63,417 bases of DNA from Rhodobiaceae bacterium (GTDB lineage: Bacteria > Pseudomonadota > Alphaproteobacteria > Rhizobiales > TMED25), in NCBI GenBank assembly GCA_018651345.1, contig JABIEF010000067.1, positions 1 to 63,417 on the forward strand, given 5' to 3'. Within the stretch, counting starts at the first letter, position 1. Every line of letters starts with the position of its first letter. A program made the position numbers and the translations under genes. Under the pieces are notes generated by a model. That model saw only the letters and a list, made by a program, of their open reading frames with translations, was not told the DNA's origin and did not search any database. Shown piece after piece: positions 53,395-62,407 of the stretch.

Positions 53395-54312
53395 ATGTAC
53401 ATATATCTTCCTATTGCTGAAGTTTCCGTCAATATATTTATTATATTTGGAATGGGAGGGTTAGTTGGTTTTTTATCCGGTATGTTTGGAGTCGGAGGTG
53501 GTTTCTTGATGACCCCTTTGTTAATATTTTATGGAATCCCTCCTATGATTGCCGTTGCAACAGAAGCAAACCAGATTGTTGCCTCTTCTATATCAGGTAC
53601 TATTGCTCACTGGAGAAGATCAGCAGTAGATATAAAGATGGGTTCCATTCTTCTATGTGGTGGGATTATTGGTTCTTTTATTGGCATTAAACTGTTTGTT
53701 TTTTTAAAGAATATTGGCCAAATAGATACATTTATATCAGTGTCATATGTCATTCTATTGGGATCAATTGGGTCTTTGACATTAATTGAAGGTCTTCGTT
53801 CTTTATTAATAAAGAAGTATAATTTAAAAATCTCTAAAAAGAAGAAAGTGGATAGAAATTGGATATATTTATTACCATTTAGATTAAGATTTAGAAAATC
53901 TGGTTTATATATTAGTATAATTCCTCCAGTATTAATCGGAATGGTTGTTGGTGTTCTGGCAACAATTATGGGAGTTGGCGGAGGCTTTATAATGGTTCCC
54001 GCAATGATATATATTCTACGCATGCCTACAAATGTTGTTATAGGCACATCATTGTATCAGATAGTTTTTGTTACAAGTTTAGTGACTATACTTCATTCTT
54101 ATCAGAATCAGACTGTTGATATAATATTAGCAATAATACTGATGATAGGTGGTGTTATAGGAGTTCAAATAGGCGCACATTATGGGCATAAATTAAAGGG
54201 TGAACAGCTTAGAGCTCTACTTGGAGTTATTATATTATTGGTTTGTTTTAAGATGGCTTACGATTTAGCTTTAAAGCCAGACGATCTATTTTCAACAATT
54301 AACATAAAATGA
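53395..54312 (+). CDS. TauE/SafE family sulfite/organosulfonate exporter-like permease
   Basis: 305 aa from ATG 53395 (an in-frame GTG at 53386 would add three residues). About eight transmembrane helices. The two internally repeated signatures are GLVGFLSGMFGVGGGFLMTPLL (about 23-44) and GVLATIMGVGGGFIMVPAMIY (about 187-207), typical of TauE/SafE. A cytoplasmic loop rich in Lys (SKKKKV, about 150) divides the halves. Transports sulfite, sulfoacetate or similar anions in other bacteria. Overlaps the next gene by four bases (ATGA), a pairing seen across Alphaproteobacteria. Confidence 0.88.
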   Translation: MYIYLPIAEVSVNIFIIFGMGGLVGFLSGMFGVGGGFLMTPLLIFYGIPPMIAVATEANQIVASSISGTIAHWRRSAVDIKMGSILLCGGIIGSFIGIKLFVFLKNIGQIDTFISVSYVILLGSIGSLTLIEGLRSLLIKKYNLKISKKKKVDRNWIYLLPFRLRFRKSGLYISIIPPVLIGMVVGVLATIMGVGGGFIMVPAMIYILRMPTNVVIGTSLYQIVFVTSLVTILHSYQNQTVDIILAIILMIGGVIGVQIGAHYGHKLKGEQLRALLGVIILLVCFKMAYDLALKPDDLFSTINIK

Positions 54313-55088
54313 TAAAATTTGATATGGTTAGGTATTATTATAAATCTCTTTTAATATTAGGATTATTTTTTTTAATGATCACTGATGTCCATTCTGATGG
54401 CTTAATCTCGGATATATCTGATAAAAACATATCAATAGAAACTCAGTTTACTGGAAAAGATCTATTACTATACGGATCTATAGAGACAGAAGAAAAAATT
54501 CAATCTGATATTATTATTACTGTAATAGGGCCTGAATATCCATTGATTGTGAGAAAGAAAGATAAGAAGTATGCTATGTGGATTAATGATGCTTCATATG
54601 AATACTCTAATGTACCTTCTTATTATTCAGTTTATAGTAATCGTCCTTTAGAGAATATTCTAGATAAATTGCAGATGAAGAAAAATAAAATTGGAATTAA
54701 TAACTTGTCTTTTACTAGTCGATCGGAGTTAGATAATGAAGATGTTAAGCTAGATTTATTTGAGGCGATTGTAAGGCATAAAAAGATAGATAAATTATTT
54801 TCAGAAGACGCAAATGGAGTAACGATAAAGAATAATAAGTTATATAAATCTAACATACATTTGCCTTCAGGAGTAAAAGAAGGCAGATTAAAGGTAACTA
54901 TTTTTTTGATAAGAGATGGTAATATTGTCAATAAAGATTATTTAAATATCTATTTAAATAAACGTGGTGTTGGTAAAATTGTATATGATGTTGCTAACAA
55001 AAAACCATTTATTTATGGCATAATAGCAGTTCTATTTGCATTGTTATTGGGTTGGTCAATGGCAGTTATTGTTAAATATATTCGATAA
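54309..55088 (+). CDS. TIGR02186 family membrane-anchored protein
   Basis: 259 aa. Signal/anchor at the N-terminus (about 8-25), an extracytoplasmic beta-rich part with ISIETQFTGKDLLLYGSI (about 40-57), the diagnostic PEYPLIVRKKDKKYAMWIN (about 75-93) and a C-terminal transmembrane helix (about 234-253). This matches TIGR02186/PF09608, which is nearly always next to a TauE/SafE gene. It may be an accessory subunit of that exporter. Translationally coupled to it. Confidence 0.85.
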   Translation: MIKFDMVRYYYKSLLILGLFFLMITDVHSDGLISDISDKNISIETQFTGKDLLLYGSIETEEKIQSDIIITVIGPEYPLIVRKKDKKYAMWINDASYEYSNVPSYYSVYSNRPLENILDKLQMKKNKIGINNLSFTSRSELDNEDVKLDLFEAIVRHKKIDKLFSEDANGVTIKNNKLYKSNIHLPSGVKEGRLKVTIFLIRDGNIVNKDYLNIYLNKRGVGKIVYDVANKKPFIYGIIAVLFALLLGWSMAVIVKYIR

Positions 55089-55093
55089 TGAAA

Positions 55094-56152
55094 TTATTTT
55101 TTATATTTTTTAGCGTCAATCCCAACTATTTCTTTTATAGATCTAAAGCCTTCTTCTAGAATTAATTTAGATAATTCTTTCTTTATATTAATAGCAATAC
55201 TGGGCCCTTGAAAAACCATTCCTGTATAGAGTTGCATTAAACTAGCTCCAGCTTTAATCTTCAAAAAAGCATCATATCCATTAGCAATACCGCCGACGCC
55301 TACTAAAGGTATTTTTCCTTCAGATATTATATAAGCCTGAGCTAATAGACGAGTTGATAAATTAAAAAGAGGTTTCCCGGATAGTCCGCCGTCTTGATTT
55401 GCATTTTTTATTTTATCAAGCATTGATTTATCAACAGTTGTATTTGATATAATTAAGCCATCAATTTTAGAATTTATTGCAGCTTCTATGATATCAGATA
55501 ATTCTAGCTGATTTATATCTGGGGATATTTTTAGTAAGATGGGTAAGTTGCAATCAACAGGTTTCTCCGCATTAATTAAATTTAACAGTTCTTGAATATT
55601 TTGTTTTTTTTGTAATTTTCTTAAATTAGGTGTATTCGGAGAAGAAATGTTAATAGTTATGTAATCTGCTATTTTATAAAATGTTTTAAGACCATATATA
55701 TAATCTTCCATCATATTATTGCTATCTCTGTTGGCCCCTATATTGACACCTAAGATTCCCATTTTTTGTCTATTTTCTAATTTTAATTTTACTTCTTCTG
55801 ATCCTTTATTATTAAAACCTAATCTATTTATCATACCCTCTTCTTTTTCTAATCGGAATATGCGTGGCTTAGGGTTTCCTTCTTGAGGTCTAGGTGTAAC
55901 GGTTCCCACCTCAGCAAAACCAAACCCCATTTTTAATAGTTCATTAGGTACTTCTCCATTTTTATCAAAACCCGCTGCCATTCCAATTGGGTTTTTAAAA
56001 GATAAATTCAGAAGATTCTGAGAAAGTATATTTGATGATGGCTCTGTATCCAATGGATGTAAGCCAAGTTTTATAGCACTTATCGCGAGGTTATGAGCTT
56101 TCTCAGGGTCGGTAGTAAAAATAGCAGGTTTTATAAACTTATATATATCCAT
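55094..56152 (-). CDS. pyrD: dihydroorotate dehydrogenase (quinone), class 2
   Basis: 352 aa. The N-terminal membrane-associating helix pair (about 1-40; DPEKAHNLAISAIKLG) marks class 2. FMN-binding NPIGMAAGFDKNGEVP (about 54-69), EVGTVTPRPQEGNPKPRIFRL (about 77-97), ISSPNTPNLRKLQ with the catalytic Ser (about 168-180), and GVGGIANGYDAF are conserved. Fourth step of UMP synthesis, feeding electrons to quinone. Convergent with the TIGR02186 gene, five bases away. Confidence 0.95.
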   Translation of the reverse strand: MDIYKFIKPAIFTTDPEKAHNLAISAIKLGLHPLDTEPSSNILSQNLLNLSFKNPIGMAAGFDKNGEVPNELLKMGFGFAEVGTVTPRPQEGNPKPRIFRLEKEEGMINRLGFNNKGSEEVKLKLENRQKMGILGVNIGANRDSNNMMEDYIYGLKTFYKIADYITINISSPNTPNLRKLQKKQNIQELLNLINAEKPVDCNLPILLKISPDINQLELSDIIEAAINSKIDGLIISNTTVDKSMLDKIKNANQDGGLSGKPLFNLSTRLLAQAYIISEGKIPLVGVGGIANGYDAFLKIKAGASLMQLYTGMVFQGPSIAINIKKELSKLILEEGFRSIKEIVGIDAKKYKK

Positions 56153-56192
56153 TGTTTATAATAATAACCTAAAATTATGATTTTTCATCTAT

Positions 56193-57791
56193 TTATTTTG
56201 TAATTAAATTGCCATCTAGCGCATCTTTAATTAATTTTTGAGTTTCTTTAATGCCATAGATTGCTACAAAAGAACCAAATCTTGGCCCTTGTTTAAGCCC
56301 AAGAAGAACCTCATATATTGCGCTAAACCAATCTTTTAAAGGTTCAAAAGAGAAGTCTTTTCCCACTTGATATATAAGGGTTTGTATTTCTTCGCTATCT
56401 GCGTTCTGATCCATTTCCCCAATCAATTTAGATAAGTTTATCAGAGCTTCTTCTTCTATTTTTGTTGCTAATCTGTAAACTTTATTTGGTTTTACAAAAT
56501 CATGAAAATATGAAATAGCATATTCAATCATTTGGTCTAAGAGTGGATTATTTTCTTGGTTTGCACTTTCGCCAATATAGTTTTTTATGAATCCCCATAG
56601 AGTATTTTTATCTTCAGAGTTTGAAGCGCTAACGAGATTAAGAAGTAGGGAGAATGATACAGTGCTTTCTATTTTTGGTGGATTTCCAGAATGGATATGC
56701 CAGACCGGATTTTCAAATTTTTCTTTTTCTTCTTTGGTCTTATGGTAATTTATTAAATGTGTATTGTAGTCATCAACATTTTTAGGAATTATATCAAAAT
56801 ATAACCTCTTTGCTTTTCTTGGAGATTGAAACATGAATAACGATAAACTTTCTTGAGTTGCATACTTTAGCCAGGATTCTATTGAAATACCATTCCCTCT
56901 AGATTTTGATATTTTCTCACCATTCTCATCTAAGAATAGTTCGTAGTTAAATCCTTCTGGCGGGGTACCTTTTATAATCCTGCATATTTGACTGCTAATT
57001 TTTACAGAATCTATTAGATCTTTTCCTGACATTTCGTAATTAACTTTTAGAGCTTTCCATCTCATCGCCCAATCAGCTCTCCATTGTAATTTGCACTTTC
57101 CTTTTAAAATAGAAACTTCTGTTTCTTTTTTTGAATTAGGATTTGTAAAGATAATGGTGTTATTTTTTATATCACATTCATTAATTTTAACCTGTAGTAC
57201 TTCTCCAGTAATTGGGCATATTGGGAGTATAGGGCTATAATTAGCTTTACGCTCTTTACCAAGAATAGGAGTAACAGTTGAACAAATTTTATCGTGGTTG
57301 ATCAATATTAGCTTTAGCGTTTCATCAAAAATACCTGAAGTATAATAATCCGTAGAACTCACAAATTCATAGGAAAAGTTGAATTTGTTCAAAAACATTT
57401 TTAGTCTTTCGTTATTATGTTGACCGAAGCTATCATATTCTCCAAATGGATCTGGAACTTTAGTAAGGGGCATTCCAATATAAGGTAACATTTTATCTTG
57501 GTTTGGGATATTTTCTGGAACTTTCCTGAGAGCATCCATATCATCAGAAAAGCAGATTAGTTTCGTCTTAATTTTATTATCGGTTATAACTTTGAATGCA
57601 TTTTGTACCATAAGAGTTCTAGCAACTTCTCCAAATGTTCCAATATGAGGTAGTCCAGATGGCCCATAACCAGTTTGAAATATAATTGTATTACTACAAT
57701 CATCTTCTGATAATCGATCAATTAATCTCCTAGCTTCTTGAAACGGCCAAGCTTTGCTCTCTGATGTAATGTTTTGTATTGTTTTATTCAT
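56193..57791 (-). CDS. lysS: class I lysyl-tRNA synthetase
   Basis: 532 aa. Class I signatures: GPSGLPHIGTFGE (HIGH motif, about 47-59) and KISKSRGN (KMSKS-like, about 290-297). This is the archaeal-type class I LysRS that replaces the class II enzyme in many Alphaproteobacteria. FSDDMDALRKVPENIPN and the C-terminal FSAIYEVLLGLKQGPRFGSF are typical. No second LysRS is seen. The gene lies 40 bases upstream of pyrD on the same strand, so the two may be co-transcribed. Confidence 0.95.
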   Translation of the reverse strand: MNKTIQNITSESKAWPFQEARRLIDRLSEDDCSNTIIFQTGYGPSGLPHIGTFGEVARTLMVQNAFKVITDNKIKTKLICFSDDMDALRKVPENIPNQDKMLPYIGMPLTKVPDPFGEYDSFGQHNNERLKMFLNKFNFSYEFVSSTDYYTSGIFDETLKLILINHDKICSTVTPILGKERKANYSPILPICPITGEVLQVKINECDIKNNTIIFTNPNSKKETEVSILKGKCKLQWRADWAMRWKALKVNYEMSGKDLIDSVKISSQICRIIKGTPPEGFNYELFLDENGEKISKSRGNGISIESWLKYATQESLSLFMFQSPRKAKRLYFDIIPKNVDDYNTHLINYHKTKEEKEKFENPVWHIHSGNPPKIESTVSFSLLLNLVSASNSEDKNTLWGFIKNYIGESANQENNPLLDQMIEYAISYFHDFVKPNKVYRLATKIEEEALINLSKLIGEMDQNADSEEIQTLIYQVGKDFSFEPLKDWFSAIYEVLLGLKQGPRFGSFVAIYGIKETQKLIKDALDGNLITK

Positions 57792-57840
57792 TTTTGATTA
57801 CAGTTATTTTTTTTCATGTAGAATTTGATAATATTTAAAA

Positions 57841-59040
57841 CTATCCATAAAAATGTTTGGATAATTTTAATTTCTGCGATTGATATGTTGATCCTATATC
57901 TTTTCCATATAATTTTTTTGAATCCTCCGCTAGTTTTTCGTATTTTAAACGTGCAACAATTTGTTTATGTTCAAGGTAAAAAGGAACATCTAAACTTCTT
58001 ACTTCTAAAACTGCTCGGCTCCCTTTTCCTCCAGTTGAAGAAAAGCCAAATCCAGGATCAAAGAAACCTGCATAATGAACCCTGAATTCTCCCATTGATG
58101 GATCAATTGGAACCATCTCTGCTGCAAAATCTGGTGGAATACTGACTGATTCTGACGAAGCTAATATATAAAATTCATTAGGATCAAGTATTATTCTATT
58201 TGATGAATCTTGAATTATAGGATCCCAATAATCACTGGTCTTGTAATAGTTTATATTGTCTACATCTATTGGTGCTGTGTATGGTTTTGCTCTATAACCA
58301 ATAATGTCTGAATCACTTTTGAGAGAAATGCTTAATTGCAAGCCGTCCCTAATGTTTGCTTTCCCTTCTACTAGACCAATCCCATTATGCACTTTGCATA
58401 GCTCATCGTGTAATTTCATTAGATCTCTGTCGGATAAAGTGGATCTTTGGGTTTCAAGTTGAGTTGAATTTTTTCTAATAAATCTAATTTGGCTTAGACG
58501 ACTACCTTCTCTAACTTTTATAGAGAATTTATGGGGTGAAATCTCGGCATATAACGGACCATTATAACCAAGTGGAATTGTATCAAAAGCTTGCGTTCCA
58601 TCAGCTATAACTCTTGTAAAAACATCAATTCTTCCAGTTGAACTTTTAGGGTTGGCGATAGCCCACAAACTGTCTGGAAGGTCTAAATATTCTTGCAATT
58701 CAACTAAATAAACACAATTTCTTTCTAGTACGACTCCATCTTCAATATTAAATTCATGGTCAATTAGATCCTTTGCGCATTCTTTAATTGACTTACCTTC
58801 GCTTGGAATAAAACTAGCTCTAATTCTATAAGCTCTTTTCCCTAATCTTAGATCTAGGCTTGCAGGTTGTATTTGTTCTTTTTTTATTTCATTTATTGAT
58901 AATAATTTCTTTCGTGCAATGAGTGTTTCAATCAGGTGATCTGGAAGAATTCCACTGGCACCACTTAAAGATTGCGTTTTTTTTGAGTTTGGAAAATTGT
59001 GCTCTTCTTCTGAATTTATAAGGAGATTTTTATTTATCAT
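57841..59040 (-). CDS. 2'-deoxycytidine 5'-triphosphate deaminase (long alphaproteobacterial form)
   Basis: 399 aa, about twice canonical Dcd (PF06559 family, tandem dUTPase-like halves). First half: QPASLDLRLG and IDVFTRVIADGTQAFD; second half: EMVPIDPSMGEFRVHYAGFFDPGFG and RAVLEVRS, with the catalytic Glu context. Makes dUTP from dCTP for dTMP synthesis. Divergent from metZ, whose riboswitch lies between. In many Alphaproteobacteria dcd, metZ and apaG are neighbours, as here. Confidence 0.88.
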   Translation of the reverse strand: MINKNLLINSEEEHNFPNSKKTQSLSGASGILPDHLIETLIARKKLLSINEIKKEQIQPASLDLRLGKRAYRIRASFIPSEGKSIKECAKDLIDHEFNIEDGVVLERNCVYLVELQEYLDLPDSLWAIANPKSSTGRIDVFTRVIADGTQAFDTIPLGYNGPLYAEISPHKFSIKVREGSRLSQIRFIRKNSTQLETQRSTLSDRDLMKLHDELCKVHNGIGLVEGKANIRDGLQLSISLKSDSDIIGYRAKPYTAPIDVDNINYYKTSDYWDPIIQDSSNRIILDPNEFYILASSESVSIPPDFAAEMVPIDPSMGEFRVHYAGFFDPGFGFSSTGGKGSRAVLEVRSLDVPFYLEHKQIVARLKYEKLAEDSKKLYGKDIGSTYQSQKLKLSKHFYG

Positions 59041-59143
59041 TTTATTAAGCTTTAATTATATGAAACACATCTTTATGACTAAATTTAGTATATACAAGAT
59101 TATTCTCGATAAATAGAAATAAATTTAGTAATTAAAGTAATTA
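59041..59143. other. AT-rich spacer between dCTP deaminase and metZ promoter
   Basis: About 100 bases of low-complexity AT-rich sequence holding the promoter region of the divergent deaminase gene. I see no further RNA element, repeat or open frame of note in this stretch. Confidence 0.5.
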
Positions 59144-59170
59144 TTGACCATTAATCATAACCGTTATAAT
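59144..59170 (+). promoter_or_regulatory. promoter of the metZ riboswitch transcript
   Basis: TTGACC (59144-59149) and a perfect TATAAT (59165-59170) are 15 bases apart. Transcription would begin about seven bases after the -10, at about 59177, which is exactly the first base of the SAM-II aptamer, so the assignment is consistent in two ways. The spacer is slightly short. Confidence 0.65.
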
Positions 59171-59177
59171 ATAACAA

Positions 59178-59236
59178 AGTGGTAATTTGGGCCAGCCAGC
59201 TTGCAACCACTTATATAAATTGCTAAATAGGCTGGG
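59178..59236 (+). ncRNA. SAM-II riboswitch
   Basis: The stretch carries the SAM-II consensus elements in order: AGTGG (P1 5') - TAATTT - CCAGCC (P2 5') - TTGCAA - CCACT (P1 3') - TATATAAAT - TGCTAAA - TA - GGCTGG (P2 3'). P1 pairs AGTGG/CCACT and P2 pairs CCAGCC/GGCTGG, forming the H-type pseudoknot that binds S-adenosylmethionine. SAM-II elements are found mainly upstream of metA/metZ genes in Alphaproteobacteria, matching the O-succinylhomoserine sulfhydrylase that follows. Confidence 0.93.
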
Positions 59237-59241
59237 TTATT

Positions 59242-59270
59242 GAACCTAGCATATAGCTAGGTTTTTTTTT
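59242..59270 (+). terminator. intrinsic terminator of the SAM-II leader
   Basis: AACCTAGC - ATATA - GCTAGGTT followed by a run of T. The stem begins six bases after the riboswitch 3' strand, and the T-run is followed at once by GGAGA, the ribosome binding site of metZ. The layout allows SAM to control both elongation and access to the ribosome site. Confidence 0.85.
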
Positions 59271-59280
59271 GGAGAAAAAT

Positions 59281-60474
59281 ATGAAAGATAAATCTTTTTT
59301 ATCTAATAGAAGTATAGAAAGTAACTTAATTCATGGAGGTATCCTGAGATCCCAATTCAACGAGACCTCGGAAGCAATATTTTTAACGTCTGGATATGTG
59401 TATAATAGCCCAGAAGAAGCGGAAGCTAGGTTTAAAGGTGAAAGTGAGGGGTATATTTATAGTCGTTATTCTAACCCTAATATCACGATGCTTGAGAATA
59501 AGCTATCTATAATGGAAGGTTCTGAAGCGGTACGCTTGACATCAAGCGGTATGGCTGCAGTTTTTGCTTCATTATTTACAAATGTTCAAAGTGGTGATCA
59601 TATAGTTGCTGCAGATGCTTTGTTTGGTTCGTCTTTGTACATACTGAAAGACTTATTTCCAAAATATAATATAGAGGTAACTCTTGTCAGGGCAACTGAT
59701 ATGGATGCCTGGGAAAGTGCTATAAAAGAAAATACAAAATTATTTTTTTTTGAAACCCCTACAAACCCAATGTTAGAAGTTTTAGATATTAATCTTTTAA
59801 GCTCACTTGCAAAATCAAATAACATTAAAGTCATCGTGGATAATGTTTTTTCAACACCATTAAGACAAAGGCCCCTTCAATTAGGTGCGGATATAGTTGT
59901 GTATTCAACAACAAAACATATAGATGGCCAAGGAAGATGTCTTGGTGGAGCAATACTTGGTAAAGCTGAGTATATTGAAGGTGAACTGCATAATTATTTA
60001 AAACATACAGGGCCCGCATTAAGTCCATTCAATGCTTGGGTCATGGTTAAAGGGCTTGAGACTCTTGATGTTAGGACTTCAAGGCATATAGAAAATGCAC
60101 AATTAATAGCTGAAGAAATGTCTCTAAATTCTAAGATTAAAAAATTAATTTATCCGGGCAATGAAGATCATCTCCAGAAATCGATAATTAATAAGCAAAT
60201 GGTTGGAGGGGGGCCAATTGTAACATTTGAATTACACGGAGGAAAATCTAATGCATTTAAATTCTTGAACTCTTTAAATATGATATTAATCTCAAATAAT
60301 CTTGGAGACTCGAAAAGTTTAATCACTCATCCATCAACAACTACACATCAAAAATTAACAGATAAGGAAAAGGATACACTTGGTATTACAGATTCTATAT
60401 TAAGGCTATCTGTTGGCCTAGAAAATCCTAATGATTTAATTGACGATATAAGCAATGCACTTAATGCAATATGA
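59281..60474 (+). CDS. metZ: O-succinylhomoserine sulfhydrylase
   Basis: 397 aa from ATG 59281, ten bases after GGAG; a TTG four codons upstream lies in the terminator T-run and is not the start. PLP-dependent Cys/Met family: YSRYSNPNITMLE (about 60-72), SSGMAAVFAS, DNVFSTPLRQRPLQLGADIVV, and the PLP lysine in YSTTKHIDGQGR. The family includes metB/metC; the SAM-II element and apaG neighbour favour direct sulfhydrylation to homocysteine. Regulated by SAM through the riboswitch. Confidence 0.92.
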   Translation: MKDKSFLSNRSIESNLIHGGILRSQFNETSEAIFLTSGYVYNSPEEAEARFKGESEGYIYSRYSNPNITMLENKLSIMEGSEAVRLTSSGMAAVFASLFTNVQSGDHIVAADALFGSSLYILKDLFPKYNIEVTLVRATDMDAWESAIKENTKLFFFETPTNPMLEVLDINLLSSLAKSNNIKVIVDNVFSTPLRQRPLQLGADIVVYSTTKHIDGQGRCLGGAILGKAEYIEGELHNYLKHTGPALSPFNAWVMVKGLETLDVRTSRHIENAQLIAEEMSLNSKIKKLIYPGNEDHLQKSIINKQMVGGGPIVTFELHGGKSNAFKFLNSLNMILISNNLGDSKSLITHPSTTTHQKLTDKEKDTLGITDSILRLSVGLENPNDLIDDISNALNAI

Positions 60475-60547
60475 TTATATTTTATGTATATTTTTTTTAC
60501 TGTTAATTATATAATTAAGACAATACTTAAATTACCAAGGCTTATAG

Positions 60548-60940
60548 ATGAATAAAAATATAAAGAATGACATTACAATTAATGTTGATCCTGTTTATTT
60601 GGAGGATGAATCGGAGCCTGAAGAGGATTATTTTCTATGGGCATATACAATAAATATTTTAAATAAAAGCAAAGAACCAATTCAATTAAGATCAAGGTAC
60701 TGGAGGATTACAGACAGTCAAGGTATTATTCATGAAGTTAGTGGTGAAGGCGTTGTTGGCGAACAGCCAATTCTAAATCCAGGAGAGTCATATGAATATA
60801 CCAGTGGAGTTCCTTTAACAACGCCATCTGGAATTATGGTAGGGGCCTATATGATGGAGAATGATATGGGAGAAAGCTTTATTGTTGACACCCCCCCTTT
60901 TTCTCTTGATAGCCCATTCGACTTACATCAAATACATTAA
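60548..60940 (+). CDS. apaG: ApaG protein (DUF525/Co2+-Mg2+ efflux-associated)
   Basis: 130 aa, single Ig-like ApaG domain: FLWAYTINILNKSKEPIQLRSRYWRITDSQG (about 28-58), GVVGEQPILNPGESYEYTSG (about 66-85) and an MxGxY-like end (GIMVGAYMME). Cellular role not settled (linked to Co2+ resistance). Downstream of metZ by 73 bases, the usual order in Alphaproteobacteria, though it may be separately transcribed. Upstream of trkH by 20 bases. Confidence 0.92.
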   Translation: MNKNIKNDITINVDPVYLEDESEPEEDYFLWAYTINILNKSKEPIQLRSRYWRITDSQGIIHEVSGEGVVGEQPILNPGESYEYTSGVPLTTPSGIMVGAYMMENDMGESFIVDTPPFSLDSPFDLHQIH

Positions 60941-60960
60941 CAAAATGATTTTATAATAAG

Positions 60961-62406
60961 ATGAATTATCGCCCAATTATAAAAGTTATTGGAATATTTT
61001 TAATTATATTAGGTATATTTATGTTTATACCTGCTGCTGTTGATATGATTAGCGGCACTAAAGACATAAAAGTATTTGTGCTTTCAGGATTAATAACCAT
61101 TTTAATTGGTGTCATATTAAATTTATCAGTCTGGGGAAGAAATGATGTTTTAGGTACCAAGGAAGCATTTATTCTGACGACACTATCATGGTTTGTTATT
61201 GCTGTATTCTCAGCTATACCATTTTATTTATCTGATATTGGTTTAAATTTTACTGATTCATTTTTTGAGTCTATGTCCGGAATCACAACTACAGGGGCAA
61301 CGGTTATTGATGCTTTGGATGATCAATCAAGAGGAATATTGATATGGAGGTCTTTGTTGCAATGGTTAGGAGGGATAGGGATTATTGTAATGGCGGTTGC
61401 GGTATTGCCTATGTTACAAATTGGCGGTATGCAATTATTTAGGTTGGAATCATCCGATGCGTCAGATAAAATCTTGCCAAGGGCTACTCAGATTGCTGGT
61501 TCATTAACATTATTATATTTAACGCTAACGTTACTATGTACGCTTGCCTATAAATTTTCTGGCATGGGCTTATTTGATTCACTTGCTCACTCAATGACCA
61601 CAATATCAACTGGCGGATATTCAACCCACAATGAGTCATTTAAATATTTTGATAATGCCATGATTGATTATATGGCTATTATCTTTATGATATTAGGAAG
61701 CCTACCCTTTGTTCTATATCTTCATTTAATAAGAGGAAAAGCATCTACTTTTTATAAAGATTCACAAGTGATCTCATTCATACTAACGTTATTTATAATA
61801 GTCTTTTTAACGTGTCTATATTTATATTTTAATGGGTTTAGCGATAACTTCGAGATATTGAGGATCGTATCTTTTAACATTGTATCGATAATGACAGGCA
61901 CAGGGTATGTAACGGCTAATTACATGGAATGGGGATCTTTCGCTGTTATTATTTTCTTCTTTATTATGTTTATTGGTGGTTGTGCGGGTTCTACTTCTTG
62001 TGGGATTAAAATATTTAGATTTCAAGTATTATTTCAGCACATAAAAATACAACTTAAGAAAATCTCTTATCCTAATGCAATACTGATACCACAATATAAC
62101 AGAAAAGAGATTCCTGATGGCGCCTCACGATCTGTAATGGCGTTCTTTTTATTATTCTTTTTATCATTTATTTTATTATCTTCTGCTTTAAGTTTTATGG
62201 GTTTGGATACAATTACAGCGCTATCAGCTGCTGCAAGCGCTCTTGCTAATGTTGGTCCTGGTTTAGGTGATACTGTTGGCCCAGCGGGCTCATATTCATC
62301 TCTTTCTATAGGTATTAAATGGCTTCTTTCATTCGGTATGTTATTAGGTAGACTTGAATTATTTACTGTTTTAGTAATACTAACGCCATATTTTTGGAGA
62401 AAATAA
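60961..62406 (+). CDS. trkH: TrkH-family potassium uptake protein
   Basis: 481 aa with about ten transmembrane helices. The repeated pore loops are present: ESMSGITTTGATVI (about 102-115), AHSMTTISTGGYSTH (about 215-229), SIMTGTGYVTANY (about 310-322) and ALANVGPGLGDTVGP (about 430-444). Each carries the selectivity-filter glycine. TrkH imports K+ with the TrkA NAD-binding regulator, which is not seen here. The stop is directly followed by argE; GGAG at the end of this frame serves the next gene. Confidence 0.93.
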   Translation: MNYRPIIKVIGIFLIILGIFMFIPAAVDMISGTKDIKVFVLSGLITILIGVILNLSVWGRNDVLGTKEAFILTTLSWFVIAVFSAIPFYLSDIGLNFTDSFFESMSGITTTGATVIDALDDQSRGILIWRSLLQWLGGIGIIVMAVAVLPMLQIGGMQLFRLESSDASDKILPRATQIAGSLTLLYLTLTLLCTLAYKFSGMGLFDSLAHSMTTISTGGYSTHNESFKYFDNAMIDYMAIIFMILGSLPFVLYLHLIRGKASTFYKDSQVISFILTLFIIVFLTCLYLYFNGFSDNFEILRIVSFNIVSIMTGTGYVTANYMEWGSFAVIIFFFIMFIGGCAGSTSCGIKIFRFQVLFQHIKIQLKKISYPNAILIPQYNRKEIPDGASRSVMAFFLLFFLSFILLSSALSFMGLDTITALSAAASALANVGPGLGDTVGPAGSYSSLSIGIKWLLSFGMLLGRLELFTVLVILTPYFWRK

Positions 62407-62407
62407 A

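Noticed and set aside
53607-54047. 146-aa minus-strand frame opposite TauE/SafE
   Set aside because: Complement of transmembrane segments; low-complexity Ile/Pro-rich product.
59269-59280. TTG start for metZ
   Set aside because: It is within the terminator T-run and precedes the GGAG ribosome site; ATG at 59281 is correctly spaced.
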